Notes under the pieces: generated by a model
Told to the model about the DNA's origin: nothing
The model's database searches: none
The model's input: the letters and a program-made list of their open reading frames with translations, nothing else
Part shown: piece by piece, positions 44,485 through 52,847 of the stretch
How the letters are laid out: each line of letters begins with the position of its first letter
Numbering within the stretch: position 1 is the first letter of the stretch
NCBI GenBank assembly: GCA_028821195.1
Contig: JAPPHB010000106.1
Span: 50,832 to 114,831, forward strand
Source of the DNA: Gammaproteobacteria bacterium
GTDB taxonomy: Bacteria > Gemmatimonadota > Gemmatimonadetes > Longimicrobiales > Gaopeijiaceae
Direction of reading: 5' to 3'
Length of the DNA stretch: 64,000 nt
Translations under genes and position numbers: made by a program

Positions 44485-44537
44485 GACCCCCGGCGTACCC
44501 GCGAGCGGCAGCAGCCGTTCAGGGTGCGCCGGGGGTC
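44485..44537. terminator. Bidirectional hairpin between convergent genes
   Basis: An 11-bp perfect inverted repeat (44485-44495 with 44527-44537) encloses a 31-nt loop between the SusD-like gene (plus) and the lipoprotein pair (minus). It sits 10 bp after the SusD stop. It lacks a T tract, so it may work weakly or with help from Rho. Confidence 0.5.
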
Positions 44538-44592
44538 GCGCGTGACCTAACACAGGCGTGGCCTGCGCCCGGCCGGGCGTATTAGCTGCGAA

Positions 44593-45066
44593 CTAGGGGA
44601 AGCGCAGCCGTACGAAGGGTTCCTGGGGGCCGTCCGTCGGCGGTGTGGTGGGTGCGCCTTCGCTGCCCCGGACGATGTTGACGATCGCCCAGACGACCGC
44701 CGACCCCGCGACCGCGACGACGCCACCCACGAGAAACCCCGTGCGGGTGCGGTCGACCTCGCGCACGTCGATGCCGACGACGTTGGCGGGATCCACGACC
44801 AGGCGCTGGCGCAGCCCCGGGTCGACGCGCGCGCCCGTGGGCGCGAGCACGGTGGACACCAGCACTTCGGGTTCCCACTGGAGCAGTTCTCCGGTGACCT
44901 CGGCGGCACCCGCCCCCGTCATCTCCTCGAGCTGCGCGGCGCCCTCCTCGGAGAGGCGCAGGCGGACGTCGGTGCCGGGCGGGACCGTCCCCAGCTGGGC
45001 CGGCACCCATCGGGCGCAGCCGGATGCCGTCAACAGAAGAGCCAGAATCAGACCGGCGCGTGTCAT
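44593..45066 (-). CDS. Small lipoprotein of unknown function, tandem copy 2
   Basis: 157 residues. Lipobox TASGC follows a short signal peptide, and the mature protein begins ARWVPAQLG. A beta-rich region of about 80 residues (TDVRLRLSEEGAAQLEEMTG) is followed by a single hydrophobic segment near residues 110-130 (FLVGGVVAVAGSAVVWAIV) and a proline/glutamine tail ending FVRLRFP. It is a clear paralog of the neighbouring gene upstream, of identical length. I do not recognise the family. Both copies keep a lipobox and a C-terminal membrane-like helix, which suggests an envelope anchor. GGAG sits six bases before its ATG, and only 12 bp separate the two genes, so they form an operon. Confidence 0.7.
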   Translation of the reverse strand: MTRAGLILALLLTASGCARWVPAQLGTVPPGTDVRLRLSEEGAAQLEEMTGAGAAEVTGELLQWEPEVLVSTVLAPTGARVDPGLRQRLVVDPANVVGIDVREVDRTRTGFLVGGVVAVAGSAVVWAIVNIVRGSEGAPTTPPTDGPQEPFVRLRFP

Positions 45067-45078
45067 GTTGGTCTCCGG

Positions 45079-45552
45079 TCAGGGAATGCGAATGCGCACG
45101 AAGGGCTCGCTGGGCGCGTTGGGAGGGGGATTGGTTGCCGCCGTGCCGCCGCCGGCCAGTTGCGACACCACCCACACGATGGCCGAACCTGCCACCACGG
45201 CGACGCCGCCGACGAAGAGTCCGGTGCGTGTGCGGTCCAGTTCCCTGACATCCACCCCGAGAATGTCCTCCTGGTCCACCACGAAGCGCTGGCGCAGACT
45301 GCTGCTGTTTGCACCTGCTCCGGCAGCTTGGAGCGCGGCCGAGACCATCACTTCGCTGTCCCACTGCAGCAGCTGTCCGGAGACGTCGGACCGGCGCGTC
45401 CCGGTCAATTCCTCCAACTGCGCGGCACCCTCGTCCGACAGCCGCAGACGAACGTCGGTGCCGACCGGAACATCGCCGACCCGGGCCGGAACCCATCGAG
45501 CGCAGCCCGAGACCAGGATCACGAGCGCCATCAACAGACTCGAACGTACCAT
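45079..45552 (-). CDS. Small lipoprotein of unknown function, tandem copy 1
   Basis: 157 residues, the first gene of the duplicated pair. Signal peptide with lipobox LVSGC, then ARWVPARVG, TDVRLRLSDEGAAQLEELTG and DVRELDRTRTGLFVGG, with a hydrophobic stretch FVGGVAVVAGSAIVWVVSQL and a Gly/Thr/Pro-rich linker before the conserved end FVRIRIP. Shared segments with copy 2 include the lipobox region, DRTRTG and the last strand, so the pair is a tandem duplication that has since diverged in the middle. Function unknown. The ribosome binding site GGAG is at the same distance as in copy 2. It stands 182 bp from the MBL gene downstream on the same strand direction. Confidence 0.7.
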   Translation of the reverse strand: MVRSSLLMALVILVSGCARWVPARVGDVPVGTDVRLRLSDEGAAQLEELTGTRRSDVSGQLLQWDSEVMVSAALQAAGAGANSSSLRQRFVVDQEDILGVDVRELDRTRTGLFVGGVAVVAGSAIVWVVSQLAGGGTAATNPPPNAPSEPFVRIRIP

Positions 45553-45734
45553 TTTCCGACTCCGGTCAGATCCATGACTGCATGATCGCGGGCTGCCCGC
45601 CGCGCGCGGCCGGCAACCCGCCCAAGTTATTCCGGCGCCGGAATTCAGGGCAACCGCGTCTCGGGCATGCGCCGCTGCGACGACGATTCATGCCAGACCC
45701 GTGCCATCGGCAGGAGATCGTCCATGGGCGGCAC

Positions 45735-46682
45735 TCAGTACACGTCCAGGTCCGCCGCCGACACCACGCGCCCGGTGTACCCGGCCTCGCGTACTTCGCG
45801 GATGAGGTCCTCGTCGGTGGCGGAGCGGTAGAGCTGGTGGTAGAGCACCAGCAGCCCGGGACGGGCCTCCATCGCCAGCGCGGCCACCTCGGCGGTCGAG
45901 GTGTGCGCCGCCGCGTGGTAGATCTGGTTGCGGTGCCGGTCGTAGAAGTCCCGCGAGTACACCTCGTGGACGAGCACGTCGCAGCCGTTGCAAGCCTCGA
46001 CCAGCGAGGGACTGGGGCGGGCGTCCCCCGAGATGACGATGGTGCGGTCCGGGGTGACAAAGCGGTATCCGAAGGAGACGGGCCAGCTGGTGTGCTGGAC
46101 GGGGATGGCGTCCACGCGCACGGTGCCGTCGTCGTAGACCGTTCCCGCCTCGATCTCCCGCGTCAGGGCGCGGTAGTTGTGGGCTGTGCGGCCCTCGAGG
46201 CCGAAGAGGCGCATGTGGACGTCCTCGACCCATGCCTCCTCGATCTTCGTGGTCATGCGCAGCGTACCGGGTGGTCCGTACACTTCGACGGGCATGTTTC
46301 GGCCGTTCTGCCAGGGGGTGAACATCAGGTCCGGGAGCCCGACCGTGTGATCGCTGTGCAGGTGCGTGATGAAGACCCGCTTGAGGTTCGATGGCGCCAG
46401 GGCGGCGATGCCGTTCCGGGCCGCCGCGGCCGCCCGCCGCACGACCCCCGCTCCGGCGTCCACCAGGTAGGACTCCTCTCCGACCACCACCGCGACCGAG
46501 GGCCCGAACCGATCCGGGTCGGCGATGGGCGTTCCGGTTCCGAGAATCACAAGCCGGGTCGCGGGTTCCTGGGCCCGAACGGCGGTTGAACCCGGGAGGA
46601 TGACGGCCGCGGACAGAGACGCCAGCAACGGCGCCGCCAGGAGGGCCCGGAGGGTCGCGGGTACGCGCAGATAACGGTTCAT
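45735..46682 (-). CDS. Exported MBL-fold hydrolase (RNase Z/arylsulfatase-like)
   Basis: About 315 residues. The N-terminus is a signal peptide ending near STAVRAQ. The metallo-beta-lactamase motif is ITHLHSDHTVGLPDL (HxHxDH), preceded by LVDAGAGVVRRAAAA and followed by a conserved Asp region ISGDARPSPSLV and a distal histidine in AHTSTAEVAALAM. This layout matches the RNase Z-like/arylsulfatase-like subgroup of the fold, where the exported members act on small substrates rather than tRNA. The reaction is unknown. ATG at 46682 has a poor ribosome binding site; a longer frame to 46823 overlaps the upstream glycosylase region and is rejected. It diverges from the glycosylase gene. Confidence 0.85.
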   Translation of the reverse strand: MNRYLRVPATLRALLAAPLLASLSAAVILPGSTAVRAQEPATRLVILGTGTPIADPDRFGPSVAVVVGEESYLVDAGAGVVRRAAAAARNGIAALAPSNLKRVFITHLHSDHTVGLPDLMFTPWQNGRNMPVEVYGPPGTLRMTTKIEEAWVEDVHMRLFGLEGRTAHNYRALTREIEAGTVYDDGTVRVDAIPVQHTSWPVSFGYRFVTPDRTIVISGDARPSPSLVEACNGCDVLVHEVYSRDFYDRHRNQIYHAAAHTSTAEVAALAMEARPGLLVLYHQLYRSATDEDLIREVREAGYTGRVVSAADLDVY

Positions 46683-46858
46683 GGTGGGTCGCCCGCCTGC
46701 ATGGGGAAGGGTTGGACGGGATAGCGCCCGTCGCCGCTCGAGGCCCGGCTCACAGGTCCGGTGCCGGCGGCGCGCGCCGACCATGACGGTAGCCGGTGGC
46801 ACGTCGCGGCGCACCTTCCCCACTGGCGCCCCGCCGTCCGCAGCATCGATCTTTCGGC

Positions 46859-47767
46859 ATGCCCGAACTTCCCGAAGTCTGCCTGTACGTGAACGCGCTC
46901 GACGCCCGCATCACCGGACAGCCGATCGAGCGCGTCCGGCTGCGCTCGCCGTCACTGCTCAAGACCTTCGATCCCCCGGTGTCGGAACTCGTAGGCAAAC
47001 GCGTGCGCGCCATCGGGCGCATCGGCAAGCGCATCGCGCTGCACCTGGACGGCGACCTGCACGCCGTCATCCACCTCATGATCGCGGGGCGCTTCCAGTG
47101 GCGGGACGCCGGGGCACGCCTGCCCGGGAAGCGCGCGGCTGGAGCCCTGGACTTCCCCAACGGCACTCTGATCCTGACCGAGGCCAGCACGAAGAAGAGG
47201 ATGTCGATGTGGGTGGTGCACGGGGACCAGGCCCTGCGGCGGCTCGACCCCGGAGGCGTCGAACCCCTGGAGGTCGACTTCCCCGGGTTTCGGGCCGCGC
47301 TCGTGCGCGAGAACCGCACCCTCAAGCGGGCGCTCACCGATCCCCGGATCCTGAGCGGCATCGGCAATGCGCACTCCGACGAGATTCTGCTCGCGGCGGG
47401 CCTCTCGCCGGTGCGCCTCACGCGCCGGCTGTCGACCGGAGAACTCCGCCGCCTGTACGAAGCCACCCGGACCTCGCTGCGCGCATGGACCGAGCGTCTG
47501 CAGGCCGAGGCGGGCGGGGGCTTCCCGAAAAAGGTCACCGCGTTCCATCCGGCGATGGCCGCCCACGGGAAGTTCGGCAAACCCTGTCCGCGGTGCGGCA
47601 CCCCGATTCAGCGCATCGTCTACGCCAGCCGAGAGACGAACTATTGCCCGGAATGTCAGACCGGGGGCAAGCTCTTGGCCGACCGGGCGCTGTCCAGGCT
47701 CCTGGGTCGGGACTGGCCGCGCACGCTGGAGGAGCTGGAGGCGATACGGACGCCGGACACGGCATGA
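46859..47767 (+). CDS. Fpg/Nei-family DNA glycosylase
   Basis: About 302 residues. The N-terminus is MPELPEV, giving the catalytic proline and the conserved Glu3 of the family; Lys around GKRIALHLDG fills the usual catalytic lysine region. The helix-two-turn-helix region and a C-terminal zinc finger with CPRCGTPIQRIVYAS and NYCPECQ are intact, followed by an extra tail of about 35 residues. Such enzymes remove oxidised purines or pyrimidines and nick the strand. ATG at 46859 is fixed by the family start, though the ribosome binding site is weak. It lies upstream of an AAA-type ATPase and not far from exonuclease III and an Ada-like gene, so several repair genes sit within 6 kb. Confidence 0.85.
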   Translation: MPELPEVCLYVNALDARITGQPIERVRLRSPSLLKTFDPPVSELVGKRVRAIGRIGKRIALHLDGDLHAVIHLMIAGRFQWRDAGARLPGKRAAGALDFPNGTLILTEASTKKRMSMWVVHGDQALRRLDPGGVEPLEVDFPGFRAALVRENRTLKRALTDPRILSGIGNAHSDEILLAAGLSPVRLTRRLSTGELRRLYEATRTSLRAWTERLQAEAGGGFPKKVTAFHPAMAAHGKFGKPCPRCGTPIQRIVYASRETNYCPECQTGGKLLADRALSRLLGRDWPRTLEELEAIRTPDTA

Positions 47768-47804
47768 GGAGGGGCGCAGGGATGTCGGAACGGGACATCG
47801 CGGG

Positions 47805-48608
47805 GTGTTAGAACGCATTGATTTCCCGGACTCGGATGGGCGGGCGGACGAATTCCCGTTCACCATCCCGGCCCTGCAGGGCCTCGAGGCCCTGGACGTC
47901 GCGACTCCCGTAACGCTCCTGGTGGGAGAGAACGGCTCGGGCAAGTCGACCGTGCTCGAGGCTCTTGCGGCGGCGACCGGGCTGCCCACGGTCGGCAGCA
48001 GGAGTGCGGATCGGGATCCCACGCTGGCGCCGCAGCGCCGCCTGGCGAAGATGCTCAGGCTCGCGTGGAACAAACGCACACACCGCGGCTTCTTCCTGCG
48101 CGCCGAAGACTTCTTCGGCTTCGCGCGCCACATGGCCCGGCTGAGGATCGAGTTTCAGCAGGAGCTCGCCGAGGTCGACGAGCGGTTCCGCGAGCACTCC
48201 CCGCTGGCCCGGACACTCGCGCGCGGTCCCGCCGCGGGCTCCATCGCGGCCATCGAGCGCAAATATGGGGCGGACCTGGACGCCAACTCCCATGGCGAAG
48301 GCTTTCTGAAGCTCTTTCGCGAGCGCTTCGTCCCCGGAGGGCTCTATCTCCTGGACGAACCTGAGGCCGCGCTCTCTCCCCAGAGCCAGCTCGGCTTCAT
48401 GACCATGATGCGCGACATGATCGACCAGGACTCGCAGTTCCTGATCGCCACCCACTCGCCCATCCTGATGGCCGTGCCCGGGGCGCGGATCTACGACTTC
48501 GACGGGCGGCCCGTTCGCGAAGTGGCCTTCGAGGAGATCGAAGCCGTGAGCCTGACCCGCGATTTCCTCAATGCTCCAGAACGCTTCCTCCGCCATCTCT
48601 GGAGCTGA
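47805..48608 (+). CDS. COG3910-like ABC/AAA-type ATPase
   Basis: About 267 residues. Walker A is LLVGENGSGKST, and the Walker B region is LYLLDEPEAALSPQSQ (written in part), with THSPILMAVPGARIYD near the end. The small size and domain order match the COG3910 group of predicted soluble ATPases, which resemble SbcC/Rad50-like NTPases but have no coiled coil. Function unknown. The start is uncertain: GTG at 47805 is used because the protein clearly begins VLERIDFPDSDG; a 15-codon frame starting at ATG 47764 ends across this start. It lies 37 bp after the DNA glycosylase gene, so the two are likely co-transcribed. Confidence 0.78.
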   Translation: MLERIDFPDSDGRADEFPFTIPALQGLEALDVATPVTLLVGENGSGKSTVLEALAAATGLPTVGSRSADRDPTLAPQRRLAKMLRLAWNKRTHRGFFLRAEDFFGFARHMARLRIEFQQELAEVDERFREHSPLARTLARGPAAGSIAAIERKYGADLDANSHGEGFLKLFRERFVPGGLYLLDEPEAALSPQSQLGFMTMMRDMIDQDSQFLIATHSPILMAVPGARIYDFDGRPVREVAFEEIEAVSLTRDFLNAPERFLRHLWS

Positions 48609-48666
48609 TCCCGCCAGCGCGCGCGCCTCCCGCATGGTTGGGTGGCGCGGAGGTGCGGCTTGATAT

Positions 48667-48680
48667 TTAGGCACGCCTAA
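48667..48680. promoter_or_regulatory. DtxR/IdeR-type operator palindrome, first copy
   Basis: The sequence TTAGGCACGCCTAA is a perfect inverted repeat with a two-base centre. It fits the TTAGG...CCTAA core of DtxR/IdeR/MntR-family operators. It lies 76 bp before the DtxR-FeoA gene and in a locally AT-rich stretch, as expected for a promoter operator. Confidence 0.75.
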
Positions 48681-48688
48681 CTTATTCA

Positions 48689-48702
48689 TTAGGCAAGCCT
48701 AC
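48689..48702. promoter_or_regulatory. DtxR/IdeR-type operator palindrome, second copy
   Basis: TTAGGCAAGCCTAC repeats the motif with one end base changed. Its centre is 22 bp from the first copy, about two helical turns, so two repressor dimers could bind the same face of the DNA and block the iron-uptake promoter when iron or manganese is abundant. Confidence 0.7.
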
Positions 48703-48756
48703 AAACCCCGTGCAACCGGTCTCCCTCACCGGTCGCTTCGCTGGGATTCCTCGGAT

Positions 48757-49848
48757 ATGATCGATCCCGGATTCGCACTTCTCGTCTTCGCCGTGGCGGT
48801 GGTGTTCGCCGCTGTCCTGGTGTGGCCGCGCAGGGGGCTTCTGGCGCGGGTCCTCGGCGCCGCGCGCATGACAGAGCGCGTGCGAATCGAAGACGCGCTC
48901 AAGCACCTTTTCAACTGCGAGTACCTGGCCCTTCCTTCCACGCTCGAAAGCCTCGCGGGAGGACTCGGAATGCGCCGCGGCCGCGCCGGGCGCCTGGTGG
49001 CCCGCCTTTGCGAACAGGGGCTCGCGGAGGCGCGCGGCACGGCTGTCTCGCTGACGGGGCCGGGCCGGTCCTATGCTCTCCGGGTGGTGCGAACCCACAG
49101 GCTGTGGGAGCGCTATCTGGCGGACCGCACCGGCGTGGCGGAGGCCGACTGGCACGCCCAGGCGGAGGTGTGGGAGCACCGCATGTCGGAGGCGGAAACG
49201 GATGCTCTCGCGGCGCGCCTGGGTCATCCCCGTTTCGACCCTCACGGCGATCCCATTCCGACCGCCCGCGGTGAGGTGCCGCCCCGCACCGGGGTCGCAC
49301 TGATGCAGTTGCGCCCGGGAGCGGGCGCCCGCATCGTCCATCTGGAGGACGAACCGCGCGAGATCTACCTGGGATTGCTGGTGGAGGGGCTCTCCCCGGG
49401 TATGGAGATCCGGATCGTGGATGTCTCGCCGAGGGGGGTCAGGTTTCTCCTTTGGGGCAGGGAGCACCTGCTCGATCCGGTGGCGGCGGCGAGCGTGACC
49501 GTGGAGCCGGCGGAGGACCTGGTGGTGCCGTCCTCACCGCCCAGGACGCTCGCCGAGCTGGCGCTCGGCGAGACCGGCGTCGTGGACCGCATCGCGCCCG
49601 CCTGCCAGGGTCCCGCGCGGCGCCGCCTGCTGGATCTGGGCGTCGTTCCCGGCACGCCCGTGCGCGCGACCCTGCGCGGGGCGCGCGGCGACCCCACCGC
49701 CTACCAGATCCGCGGCGCGACCATCGCGCTCAGGAGGGAGCAGGCCTCCCGGGTGGAGATCGCGCCCGCGGCTGAACGAGCGGCCCCGCAGGAATCGCCA
49801 CCGGCACCGTCGGCACCGCCCGGCAGCCGCGAAGCGGGGTCGCCGTGA
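48757..49848 (+). CDS. Membrane-anchored DtxR-type regulator fused to FeoA-like domains
   Basis: About 363 residues in four parts. A hydrophobic N-terminal segment (residues about 6-23, FALLVFAVAVVFAAVLV) suggests membrane attachment. A DtxR-like winged helix and dimerisation region follows (about 36-170), then a first SH3/FeoA-like domain, and a second clear FeoA domain (about 270-335, LAELALGETGVVDRI ... RRLLDLGVVPGTPVRA). FeoA helps FeoB; DtxR domains bind metal and repress iron genes. The last four bases overlap the feoB start (GTGA), so regulator and transporter are coupled. Two DtxR-type palindromes lie upstream, consistent with autoregulation. Membrane anchoring of a DNA-binding regulator is unusual and could localise sensing at the transporter. 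Confidence 0.8.
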   Translation: MIDPGFALLVFAVAVVFAAVLVWPRRGLLARVLGAARMTERVRIEDALKHLFNCEYLALPSTLESLAGGLGMRRGRAGRLVARLCEQGLAEARGTAVSLTGPGRSYALRVVRTHRLWERYLADRTGVAEADWHAQAEVWEHRMSEAETDALAARLGHPRFDPHGDPIPTARGEVPPRTGVALMQLRPGAGARIVHLEDEPREIYLGLLVEGLSPGMEIRIVDVSPRGVRFLLWGREHLLDPVAAASVTVEPAEDLVVPSSPPRTLAELALGETGVVDRIAPACQGPARRRLLDLGVVPGTPVRATLRGARGDPTAYQIRGATIALRREQASRVEIAPAAERAAPQESPPAPSAPPGSREAGSP

Positions 49849-52040
49849 TCGCGCGCGCGCGCCGCCGGAGGGGGTGTGGAACGGACCACGAGCCCCGCCT
49901 GGTCAAGCTGGGCATCCATCCCGGCCGGTGGGACTACCTGGTCGCCCTGGCAGGCAACCCCAATACCGGCAAGAGCACCGTGTTCAACGCGCTCACCGGG
50001 CTCCGCCAGCACACCGGCAACTGGCCGGGGAAGACGGTCGTGCGCTCCGAGGGCGCCTTCCTGCACGACGAACACCGGGTGAAGGTGGTCGACCTCCCGG
50101 GGACCTACTCCCTGCAGGCCGGCAGCACCGACGAAGAAGTGGCGCGCGACTTCATCCTGTTTGGCCGCCCGGACGTGACCGTGGTCGTGGTGGACGCGAC
50201 CCGCCTCGAACGCAACCTCAACCTGGCCCTCCAGATCCTGGAGATCACTTCCCGGGTGGTGGTTTGCCTGAACCTGGTCGACGAGGCGCGCCGGCACGGC
50301 ATCGCGGTCGACGAGACGAAGCTGGCGCGCGAACTGGGCGTGCCCGTGGTCGCCACGGTGGCCCGGCGCGGGGAGGGCATCGACGAACTGATGCGCGCGG
50401 TCCACGACATGGCGACCGGCGGTCCGGCCACGGCGCCCTTGAGGGCCGCCACCCACACACCCGAAGTGGAGCAGGCGGTCTCCGCGCTCGCGCCCACCAT
50501 CGAGGCAGCCTTCCCCGGACTCCCCAACGCCCGCTGGGTGGCGCTCCGCCTGCTCAACGCGGACGAGCGCGTGCAGGAGGCGGTGCATACCGGCGACATC
50601 GGCGGCACGGGCACGAAAGGGGCCGCGCGCGAGGAGGTCCTGGAGCTGGCCTCCCAGCTACGCTGGAAGCTCCCGACGGACTTCCACGACGCCCTCGTGA
50701 CCGCCTTCTACCGCGAATCGGAGCGCATTGCCCGGGCCGCGGAAGTCCGGGGGCTGCGCCGCATGGGCCTCGATCTGGACCGCACTCTCGACCGCGCCCT
50801 CACCAGCCGCTGGACCGGATTCCCGGTCATGCTGCTCATCCTCACGGTGGTGTTCTGGCTCACCATCGCAGGGGCCAACGTCCCCTCCTCGCTGCTCGCC
50901 ACCCTGCTCGTCGACCAGGTCCATCCCTGGCTGGCCGGAGCGGGCTCCGCGCTCTCCATGCCGTGGTGGCTGTCGGGGTTTCTCTTCGACGGGGTCTATC
51001 TGGCCACCGCGTGGGTGGTGAGCGTCATGCTCCCGCCCATGGCGATCTTCTTTCCGCTCTTCACGCTCCTGGAGGACTTCGGCTACCTGCCGCGCGTGGC
51101 CTTCAACCTCGACGGGCTCTTCCGCCGGGTGGGCGCCCACGGCAAGCAGGCGCTCACCATGAGCATGGGTTTCGGCTGCAACGCCGCGGGCGTGGTGGCC
51201 GCGCGCATCATCGACAGCCCGCGCGAACGCCTGCTGGCCATCGTCACCAACAACTTCTCGCTCTGCAACGGCCGCTGGCCCACGCAGATCCTGATCGCGA
51301 CCATCTTCATCGGCGCCGTCGCGCCCGCGCACCTGGCCGGCCTGGTCTCGGCGACGGCCGTCGTCGGGGTGGCCGTGCTGGGCATCCTCTTCATGTTCGC
51401 GACCTCCTGGCTGCTCTCGAAGACCCTGCTGCGCGGCGAAGCCTCCACCTTCAGCCTGGAGCTGCCCCCCTACCGGCCCCCACGCATCCTGCAGACGCTC
51501 TACACCTCGCTCATCGACCGGACCCTGATCGTGCTCTGGCGCGCGATCGTATTCGCCATGCCCGCCGGCGCGGTGATCTGGCTCACGTCCAACATCGTCG
51601 TGGGCGACGGGAGCCTGGCCGAGCACTTCGTGACCTGGTCGAATCCGCTCGGTGTGCTGCTGGGGCTCAACGGGGTGATCCTGCTGGCCTACCTGGTCGC
51701 GATCCCCGCCAACGAGATCGTCATCCCCACGATCCTCATGCTCACGGTCATGACCGCGGGCATCGCCGGCGCCGGCGAGGGGGCGGGGGTCATGTTCGAG
51801 CTGAGTTCGGCCACGGACGTGGGCACCCTGCTGGCGGCAGGCGGATGGACGCTGCTCACCGGCGTCTGTCTCATGCTCTTCAGCCTGCTGCACAATCCCT
51901 GCTCCACCACCCTGTACACCATCTACAAGGAGACCGGGAGCGTGAAGTGGACCACGGTCTCGGCCCTGGCGCCGCTGGGGATCGGCTTCGTGGTGTGCTT
52001 CCTGGTGGCCCAGGCCTGGAGGCTGGTGGCGGGCGCCTGA
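49845..52040 (+). CDS. feoB: Ferrous iron transport protein B
   Basis: About 731 residues, complete. The N-terminal GTPase domain shows G1 GNPNTGKS (37-44), G3 DLPGTYSL, G4 NLVDE and a downstream helical GDI-like region. The membrane domain has the Gate motifs FGCNAAGVVAARIID and YLPRVAFNLDGLFRRVG, and a final VCFLVAQAWRLVAGA helix. It moves Fe(II) across the inner membrane. It starts GTG inside the stop of the upstream DtxR-FeoA gene; no separate feoA or feoC is present because FeoA is fused to the regulator. Expression is probably repressed by the DtxR-type protein through the two upstream palindromes when iron is plentiful. Confidence 0.95.
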   Translation: MIARARRRRGCGTDHEPRLVKLGIHPGRWDYLVALAGNPNTGKSTVFNALTGLRQHTGNWPGKTVVRSEGAFLHDEHRVKVVDLPGTYSLQAGSTDEEVARDFILFGRPDVTVVVVDATRLERNLNLALQILEITSRVVVCLNLVDEARRHGIAVDETKLARELGVPVVATVARRGEGIDELMRAVHDMATGGPATAPLRAATHTPEVEQAVSALAPTIEAAFPGLPNARWVALRLLNADERVQEAVHTGDIGGTGTKGAAREEVLELASQLRWKLPTDFHDALVTAFYRESERIARAAEVRGLRRMGLDLDRTLDRALTSRWTGFPVMLLILTVVFWLTIAGANVPSSLLATLLVDQVHPWLAGAGSALSMPWWLSGFLFDGVYLATAWVVSVMLPPMAIFFPLFTLLEDFGYLPRVAFNLDGLFRRVGAHGKQALTMSMGFGCNAAGVVAARIIDSPRERLLAIVTNNFSLCNGRWPTQILIATIFIGAVAPAHLAGLVSATAVVGVAVLGILFMFATSWLLSKTLLRGEASTFSLELPPYRPPRILQTLYTSLIDRTLIVLWRAIVFAMPAGAVIWLTSNIVVGDGSLAEHFVTWSNPLGVLLGLNGVILLAYLVAIPANEIVIPTILMLTVMTAGIAGAGEGAGVMFELSSATDVGTLLAAGGWTLLTGVCLMLFSLLHNPCSTTLYTIYKETGSVKWTTVSALAPLGIGFVVCFLVAQAWRLVAGA

Positions 52041-52064
52041 CCGCGGCTGCGGCCAACCCGTCCC

Positions 52065-52847
52065 TCAGACGTCGAATTCCGCAACCACGGGGGCGTGGTC
52101 CGAGGGTTTTTCCGAGAAGGGTCCCTTCTTGCGCGCCTCACGGTCCACAAAGGCGTCGGTCGAGCGCTCGGCGAGGCTCTCGGTGGCGTAGATGTGGTCG
52201 ATGCGCAGACCGTTGTTGCGCGGGAAGGCGAGTCTCTGGTACGCCCACCAGGTGTAGATCGACCCCTCGGGGTTGTGTCGTTCGAACACATCGCCGAGCC
52301 CCCAATCGCGGATGCGCTCGAGGGCGCCTCGTGCCGCGTAGTGGCACAGGACGCTGTCCTTCCAGTCCTCCAGCTGGTTCACGTCGCGGTCCCGCGGCGC
52401 GACGTTGAAGTCGCCGGCCAGCACCAGCGCCTCGGAGGGGGAGGCGGTCTGCTCCAGATGTTCCCGCAGCCGGCGCAGCCAGTCCAGCTTGTAGCCGTAC
52501 TTGTCTGTCCCCACGCGCGCGCCGTTGGGGACGTAGGCCGAGAGCACCCGGACGCCGTCTACCGTGGCCGCCGCCAGCCGCGCCTGCGGGTCGCGGTCGG
52601 CGGGCCCCATGCCCACCTCGATGTCGCGCGCCGGGGCGCGGCTCAGGATGGCCACGCCGTTGTAGGTCCGCTGCCCGTACACCGCGGCGTGATAGCCCAG
52701 CTCCTCGACCGCCTCCAGCGGGAACGCTGCGTCCGCCACCTTCAGCTCCTGGAGGCACAGGACGTCGGGCCGATGCAGGCGCAGCCAGGTCAGCACGCGC
52801 TCGCGGCGGGCGTTGATGGAGTTGACGTTCCAGGTCGCGATCTTCAT
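52065..52847 (-). CDS. xthA: Exodeoxyribonuclease III
   Basis: About 260 residues with the exonuclease/endonuclease/phosphatase fold. Family landmarks: MKIATWNVNSINARRERVL, the catalytic Glu34 in CLQELKVAD, YNGVAILSR, LAGDFNVAPRDRDV, GLRIDHIYAT and the terminal SDHAPVVAEF. It cuts abasic sites and trims 3' ends in base excision repair. ATG at 52847 overlaps the stop of the Ada-like gene upstream (ATGA), so the two are coupled. A frame open to 53093 is longer but only because it enters the neighbour. The glycosylase at 46.9 kb supplies the upstream step of the same pathway. Confidence 0.93.
   Translation of the reverse strand: MKIATWNVNSINARRERVLTWLRLHRPDVLCLQELKVADAAFPLEAVEELGYHAAVYGQRTYNGVAILSRAPARDIEVGMGPADRDPQARLAAATVDGVRVLSAYVPNGARVGTDKYGYKLDWLRRLREHLEQTASPSEALVLAGDFNVAPRDRDVNQLEDWKDSVLCHYAARGALERIRDWGLGDVFERHNPEGSIYTWWAYQRLAFPRNNGLRIDHIYATESLAERSTDAFVDREARKKGPFSEKPSDHAPVVAEFDV

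Noticed and set aside
47764..47811. 15-codon frame between the glycosylase and the ATPase
   Set aside because: Too short, no conservation evidence and no clear ribosome binding site; probably chance.
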